Origin: Mauremys mutica
Taxonomy: Eukaryota; Chordata; Testudines; Geoemydidae
Direction: 5' to 3'
DNA: 64,000 bases
Assembly: GCF_020497125.1 (NCBI RefSeq)
Contig: NC_059084.1
Coordinates: forward strand, 5,235,501 to 5,299,500
Shown here: positions 58,941-64,000 of the stretch, piece by piece
Layout: every line of letters begins with the position of its first letter
How positions within the stretch are numbered: position 1 is the stretch's first letter
Position numbers and translations under genes: made by a program
Notes under the pieces: model-generated
Database searches by the model: none
Told to the model about the DNA's origin: nothing
What the model saw: only the letters and a program-made list of their open reading frames with translations

Positions 58941-59590
58941 AGATTTCAGAGGGGTAGCTGTATCAGCAAAAAGAACGAGGAGTCCTTGTGGCACCTTAGA
59001 GACTAACAAATTTATTTGGGCATAAAACCCACTTCATCGGATGCATGCAGTGGAAAATACAGTAGGAAGATAGATAGATATAGATATATACACACACACA
59101 GAGGAAAAATGAGTGTTGCCTTACCAAGTATACTGAGACTAATCAATTAAGGTGGGTTATCATCAGCAGGAGAAAAAAAACTTTTGTAGTGATAATCAGG
59201 GTGGCCCATTTCAAACAGTTGACAAGAAAATGTGAGTAACAGTACGGGGGAAATTAACATGGGGAAATAGTTTTTAGTTTTTGTAATGACTCATCCACTC
59301 CCAGTCTTTATTCAAGCCTAATTTAATGGTGTCCATTTTGCAAATTAATTCCAGTTCTGCAGTTTCTCATTGGAGTCTTTTTGAAGTTTTTTTTGTTGAA
59401 TAATTGTGACTTTTAGGTCTGTAATTGAGTGGCCAGGGAGGTTGAAGTGTTCTCTGACTGGCTTTTAATGTTATAATTCTTGATGTCTGATTTGTGTCCA
59501 TTTATTCTTTTGCGTGGAGGCTGTCCAGTTTGGCCAATGTACATGGCAGAGGGGCATTGCTGGCACATGATGGCATATACTAGATGTTTC
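58941..59590 (-). mobile_element. Penelope-like element 3' part with GIY-YIG-like endonuclease fragment
   Basis: On the minus strand at 59577-59413 the frame reads VYAIMCQQCPSAMYIGQTGQ, then PRKRINGHKSDIKN, to a stop at 59413-59415. V-Y and Y-I-G mark the GIY-YIG core, and Arg-x-x-x-Asn-x-His its following helix. The Cys-x2-Cys between them is a known feature of Penelope endonucleases. Homology continues past the stop in other frames (NFKKTPMRNCRTGINLQNGH), then a non-coding tail with tgcatccgatgaagtggg and ctacccctctgaaat. It is 5' truncated (no RT), inactive, and ties the tail family elsewhere in the window to Penelope-like elements. Confidence 0.8.
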
Positions 59591-60655
59591 TCTATGGACT
59601 AAAACTGTGGGATAAGCCTGCTTACAAGAAGACTAGAGGCTCAGGTTTGTGTAAGTAAAGTCCTGTCTCCGGGCTTTGCTCGTTTGAGTTGAATCACTGA
59701 GGCAGCTGAATAGAAATCAGCCAAGAGAAAGGGGACAGTTTGGGAAGAAGCTTCTTTGTGTCGGTACTGCTTTGATTACAGAGGCCTTGATTCATCAAAG
59801 CCCTTAGGAATGTGCTTAACCTAAAGCAAGTGCTTAAGGACTTTGTGAATCAGGGCCAGTATGCAGACCCCAACCATGTACTGTCACCCACAAAAAGGCC
59901 TCAGTGCAGGCAGGATTCATGTCCTCTGGTTCCCTCCTGGGAAAACATCACTGGGACTTTTAGCACCTCTGCTCTGTTCTATAAATTGCAAGGAACAATC
60001 CAGCCTAGAGGATCAGCCTCCTCTGCACCCGCACATGTGGTGTATGTGCAGAGCTTTGCAGAGTCTAGGAGCGTTTGACATGGGCTGCTGCTGCTAGGAG
60101 CGGCATCAGTATATGGCAACCTGCTGCAGTCCTTAAAACTTACACTCAACCTCTGCCTATGTGTCCCATCCTCTGCTCACAAGCAGGGGCCCCAGTGAAA
60201 TGACCTTAGGAAGGATTCAATTAACCATCCTGTTGCTGTAATGGTCTTTCTTTCTTTCTTTTTTTTTTTCAATTATTTGCCCCTTTCATCCACATACCCT
60301 GTCCCAGTGCAAGACAACATGAATGAGTCATTGCATTTAAACCCCTCTGTCCAAACACCACTCTGCACGGCACACCACAAGGGTGAAGCTGGGGTTACAG
60401 ATTTCTCTCGGAGGAGGATATTGTGTCTTGGTCTGATCTCTTCATTTCCAGCTATGTTGCCATAGGTTCGGCAATTACTGTGAAGCAAAATCTAATTAAA
60501 ATCTCCTAACACGTCAAGAGTTTGTTCAGCTAAAGAAAATCAAAGGTGTGGGTTTTATCTCATCTCTCTGATGACAGAGGAGGCTGATCTGAATTTGAAC
60601 TAGAGTTTCTTGCTTGTGATAAGTATGCAGGCAGCCATGTACGATAATGTCACAG
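59591..60655. other. Unassigned sequence with a palindromic repeat
   Basis: At 59780-59860 gccttgattcatcaaagccc ... ctttgtgaatcagggcc is a hairpin of the acttaagcac family. A T-run lies at 60251-60270. Confidence 0.4.
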
Positions 60656-60768
60656 CTATTTATTATTGTGCCTATTATCGGTATCACAGTAGCACCTTGA
60701 GACTGAAATCAAGGCCCAGATCAGCTAGGCACTGTGTAAACGTATTGTAAAACATAATCCCTCCCTTG
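60656..60768 (-). repeat. L2/MIR-type tail fragment
   Basis: tattattgtgcctattatcgg, then agctaggcactgtgtaaacg and aatccctcccttgggatc. It is the reverse of the CORE-SINE tail family. Confidence 0.5.
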
Positions 60769-62519
60769 GGATCGTATAGGATAACAACATGGCCTTTTTA
60801 AGTAGATCGGCAAGTTGAGACAGCCCCTGCTGCCAGCACGCTCCCTGAGCCCTGTCGTGTCCCCCCGCCTCCTGCTCTATGGAAATGGGGTAAGTGTGGG
60901 GCAGGAGTGAATAGTCATAGATTAATTCATAGACTGGAAAGCAAGAAGTGACTATTGTATCAGCTAGTCTGACTTCCTGCATACCAGGCCAGAGCATTTT
61001 ACCCAGTTACCAGCGGATTGAGCCCAAGAAGTATCAGGAAGAGTGGGAGTGAATAGGGGTTGGGTAACGCAAAGGTTAAAGCAAAAATCAAGAAATTGTT
61101 CGGATACATTATAAACACGTCTAGAGGGTAAAGAATTCTCTGTAGCGGGAGCTGATTCTATTTTTATTTTATAGAACAAATCACAACGGCTTAGTAATTT
61201 TGGGTGAGGACAAAAGCTGGATTCAGTCCCATCCATGTCCTTCCCAACAAATGAACCCCTTTTGTTAAATCACTAGAACTGGCTCACAATTTTCCATCAA
61301 AACTTTTTCTTGAAGGGAATTTGGAGTTTTGATAAAATGACATTATTCACAAAGAGCATTTGCGGCCTGAGGAAAAAAGTCAACATTTTCCCCATAATGA
61401 AAAGAAATCGATTGCTCTGGGATGGTGGGGTGGGAATAAAGGAATTGGGAGACATTACCCCCTTCCTTGGTTGCTGCTTACAAATAATGAACACAAAAAA
61501 GCTCCCAGATTTGGAGACCAGAGGACCAGGCCAGTCACTAGGCATTTTGCTGTTGATTTTATGTGACTGGTGCTTAGTACTATGGTGATGGGTAGCAGTA
61601 TCAAATGATAAGAGCCCAGCAGACTAGAGTGCTTGGGTTTAAACAGGGTTGATGGAAACCAAGACATCACCATCAGAGCTCAGGCACCGCATTTGAGAGC
61701 ACCAGACCCTTTATGATCTTTGTTTGGTTCTCAAAGCAGGACCTCTCCAATCTTGGGATGATAGGTGCCTAGCGGAAGGAGAACTCTCGAGACAGCTGCC
61801 CTCGCTTTGCTCAGCACGATGTTCAATCTACTGATGTGGCTGCAACCCCTTTTCACAACCCAGAAACTGCAGCAGGAATTGGAAAGAACCTAATTAAAAT
61901 GGGCATTTCTGGACCTCCGGGGGAGAGTGACTTGCTGGAGTTGGTAACATGGGCAGAGTGGGAATGCTGTGTTGGAAGCGATGCATCATTTCCCACCTGG
62001 TTTTTTATGACTGCTTTACGCTCCTTGGTGTATTGTGCTCAGGAGCCTAACATGGGGGAAACAATGCCAAGTGAGAAACAGGTGCTCCCACAGCAATTAT
62101 CTGAGCAAGTGCAGGATCCTACATGTTGACAAAATAATGGCAAGAAGGTGGATGTGTTAAAATGAGTAAAAAGCAACTAATCAATTACTAGATTGTGAGG
62201 AATGTTCTGCATGTACCAGTGGAACATGCAGCAGCCATCACAGCCAGATGCAAACGTGAGAGCAGATAATGAGCCAGAAGAAGAAATAATTGGCCTTCAC
62301 GTTGATTTCCTAGCCAACTTGGTTTAATAACCAGGTCCAAATCCAGCCTTCCTAACAAGGCTCTGAGATGCTATGTGCTGCCAAAGAGTGACACTAAATA
62401 AAACGCACGTCTCAAGAAAACAAAGGGCCAGATCTACTCGCAGGACTTCTCTATATACAATCTTGCACCAGTTTATTAAACTGGTTAAATTGGTTCAAAG
62501 CTCCTGTATGGACACACTT
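60769..62519. other. Unassigned sequence
   Basis: An AT-rich palindromic-type stretch occurs near 61280-61400 (catcaaaactttttcttg). No gene is supported. Confidence 0.35.
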
Positions 62520-62776
62520 AGGCTTTGTCTACATTGAAAAGATGAGCCTGTATAGCTATACTGACAACACCTCCTAATGTAGATGCAGCTAATACAAGCA
62601 AAAGTGCCTTTGACAATAGAGATTACACCAGTTCAGTGAGTGAAATGTGCTCTATTGGCAAAAGCTGGTAAAACTGTCTACACTAGCACTTTTGCCAGTA
62701 TTGAAATGTTGCATGAAAATCACTCCCATACCTGAGATTGCTCTATTGGCAGTAGTTTCTAATGTAGACTTGACCT
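62520..62776. mobile_element. MITE with AGGCTTTGTCTACATT-type termini
   Basis: The left end is aggctttgtctacatt (62520-62535) and the right end aatgtagacttgacct (62761-62776), inverted over 12 of 16 positions. The interior has related ctattggca blocks. It is non-coding. Confidence 0.5.
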
Positions 62777-63536
62777 GTGGCTTATATTGGTTTAGTTCTT
62801 AATCAATTTCAGCTAAGCCAAAATAAACCTGATTTCAAGTGAAATAAGCGTGTCCACACAGCCTTTCGCACTGATTTTACAATCTCTTTACAGTCAAACC
62901 TTGAGTTAAACTGGTGCAACTCTGCATGCAAACAACCCCTGAATGACCCTGGTGTAAATCTGGAGCCCCTAATTTCCAGTGGTATCATTCCAGATGTCTA
63001 ATTCTGCAAGTCTGTGCATCAAGCTGAAAGCCCTCAATGGGGAAAAAAAAATGAAATAACCAGCTTCAGGGCTGCTGCCGGTGGTATTGTTTTCCTGGGG
63101 GAAACAGGGCTGCAGTGATGAAGGACAGTGCTACCTTTCATTAGCACCAACACTCATTTTTCAAAGGGGAAGTGAATTAAAACACAATGGTCTCTCTGTC
63201 AATTACTATGTTTCTTCTTGATCTGGTGCACAGAGTTAATTGTGTCTCATGTCCACACTGATGTAATCCTTGTCTTTTTAACCAATAATACTACCCAAAT
63301 TACGGTTATTCGGTGAGCATTTCCACTTTTTCCCCCTTATCGGCATGATAGTCCAGAGCCTCTGATGTCTGAGCCCCTCCCAGCAGATCTGGAAAGGATG
63401 GAAAGAGTAGGAGAGCGAACTGAAGGATGCTGTAGCTAGTGGCCGCCCAAATTTGCCTGAACAATTCAGGCTTCAGCCACACCCCCTCCCACCACTGGCA
63501 GGCTCCCCATGCTTTGAGTGGGGCAGGAGGAATCAG
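62777..63536. other. Unassigned sequence
   Basis: A fragment at 62840-62960 (gcgtgtccacacagcc, aaccttgagttaaactgg) resembles the neighbouring MITE family. No gene is seen. Confidence 0.35.
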
Positions 63537-64000
63537 AATCATAGGACTGGAAGGGACCTTGAAAGGTCTCTAGTCCAGTCCCCTGCACTCATGGCAGGAC
63601 TAACTATTATCTAGACTAGGGGTTCTCAAAGCTGGTCCACCGCTTGTCCAGGGAAAGCCCCTGGTGGGCCGGGCCGGTTTGTTTACCTGCCGCGTCTGCA
63701 GGTTCAGCCAATCTTGGCTCCCACTGGCCGCGGTTCGCCGCTCCAGACCAATAATCTAGAAAATCCCTGTCAGGTGTTTGTCTAACCTGCTCTTAAAAAT
63801 CTCCAATGATGGAGATTCCACAGTCTCCCTCAGCAATTTATTCCAGTGCTTAACCACCCTGACAGGAAGTTTGTCCTAATCTGCAATCTAAACCACCCTT
63901 GCTGCAATTTAAACCCATTGTTCCTTGTCCTGTTCTCAGAGGGTAAAGAGAACAGTTTACCTCCCTCCTCCTTGTAACAACCTTTTATGTACTCGAAAAC
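63537..64000 (-). mobile_element. CR1 LINE 3' end, interrupted, runs off the window
   Basis: gaatcataggactggaaggg, then ccctgtcaggtgtttgtctaacctg, ccactgacaggaagtttgtcc-like and gtaaagagaacagtttacc. This is the reversed CR1 C-terminal and tail sequence. A 137-bp insert interrupts it at 63616-63752. Confidence 0.8.
63608..63760. mobile_element. hAT-like insert in CR1 with near-perfect 8-bp duplication
   Basis: The insert at 63616-63752 begins CTAGGGGTTCTCAAAGC, the same terminus type as the hAT element at 45799, and contains ccggtttgtttacctgccgc and cactggccgcggttcgccgc. The flanks TATCTAGA (63608-63615) and AATCTAGA (63753-63760) match 7/8. The second terminus is missing, so the copy was internally deleted or is a shortened variant. 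Confidence 0.65.

Noticed and set aside
1..64000. CRISPR arrays, operons, riboswitches
   Set aside because: Vertebrate genomic DNA. No regularly spaced direct repeats or bacterial gene organisation were seen.

Overview
This is vertebrate nuclear DNA from a sauropsid, most likely a turtle. It has AT-rich intergenic sequence, GT-AG introns and no bacterial-style gene packing. Its repeats are the typical reptilian mix: CR1 LINEs (some with readable reverse transcriptase or endonuclease), Penelope-like element tails, MIR/L2-type CORE-SINE relics, TG...CA solo LTRs, and small hAT-like and TA-flanked DNA transposons. The turtle call rests on my memory of repeat families and was not checked by a search.

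Only one cellular gene can be supported. Six plus-strand coding exons between 22,176 and 26,016 splice in a continuous frame. The predicted product is 396 residues: a small N-terminal module, a basic Ser/Pro-rich linker, a coiled coil and a C-terminal BEN domain. The 3' UTR probably ends near a poly(A) signal at 26,955. The upstream non-coding exon(s) and the promoter were not found.

Layout. 1-5,190: mostly unrecognised sequence with SINE and CR1 tails. 5,191-7,760: a solo LTR with a perfect 5-bp target duplication, then a CR1 with a reverse transcriptase ORF. 9,395-10,060: a minus-strand CR1 endonuclease fragment. 11,935-13,390: a palindromic AT-rich repeat split by a 1.1-kb terminal-inverted-repeat element that carries a GC-rich minisatellite. 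14,700-20,690: a Penelope-derived hairpin, a MITE, homeodomain-like palindromes, a CT microsatellite, and a CR1 nested in a CORE-SINE. 22,176-26,960: the BEN gene. 27,000-44,500: relics, three solo LTRs and palindromic repeats. 44,522-45,706: the longest ORF of the window (minus strand, unrecognised). 45,799-46,137: a hAT-type element with a perfect 8-bp target duplication. 50,650-54,160: Penelope and CR1 copies inserted into one another. 55,873-57,703: two solo LTRs. 58,941-59,590: a Penelope 3' region encoding a GIY-YIG-like endonuclease fragment. 63,537-64,000: a minus-strand CR1 interrupted by a short hAT-like insert.

The most interesting items are the BEN gene, whose paralogue I could not name; three short hairpin elements built from inverted Penelope tails, each with its own 10-13 bp target duplication; the TIR element that has captured a GC-rich satellite; and repeated ATGAATTATTCAT palindromes upstream of the BEN gene.
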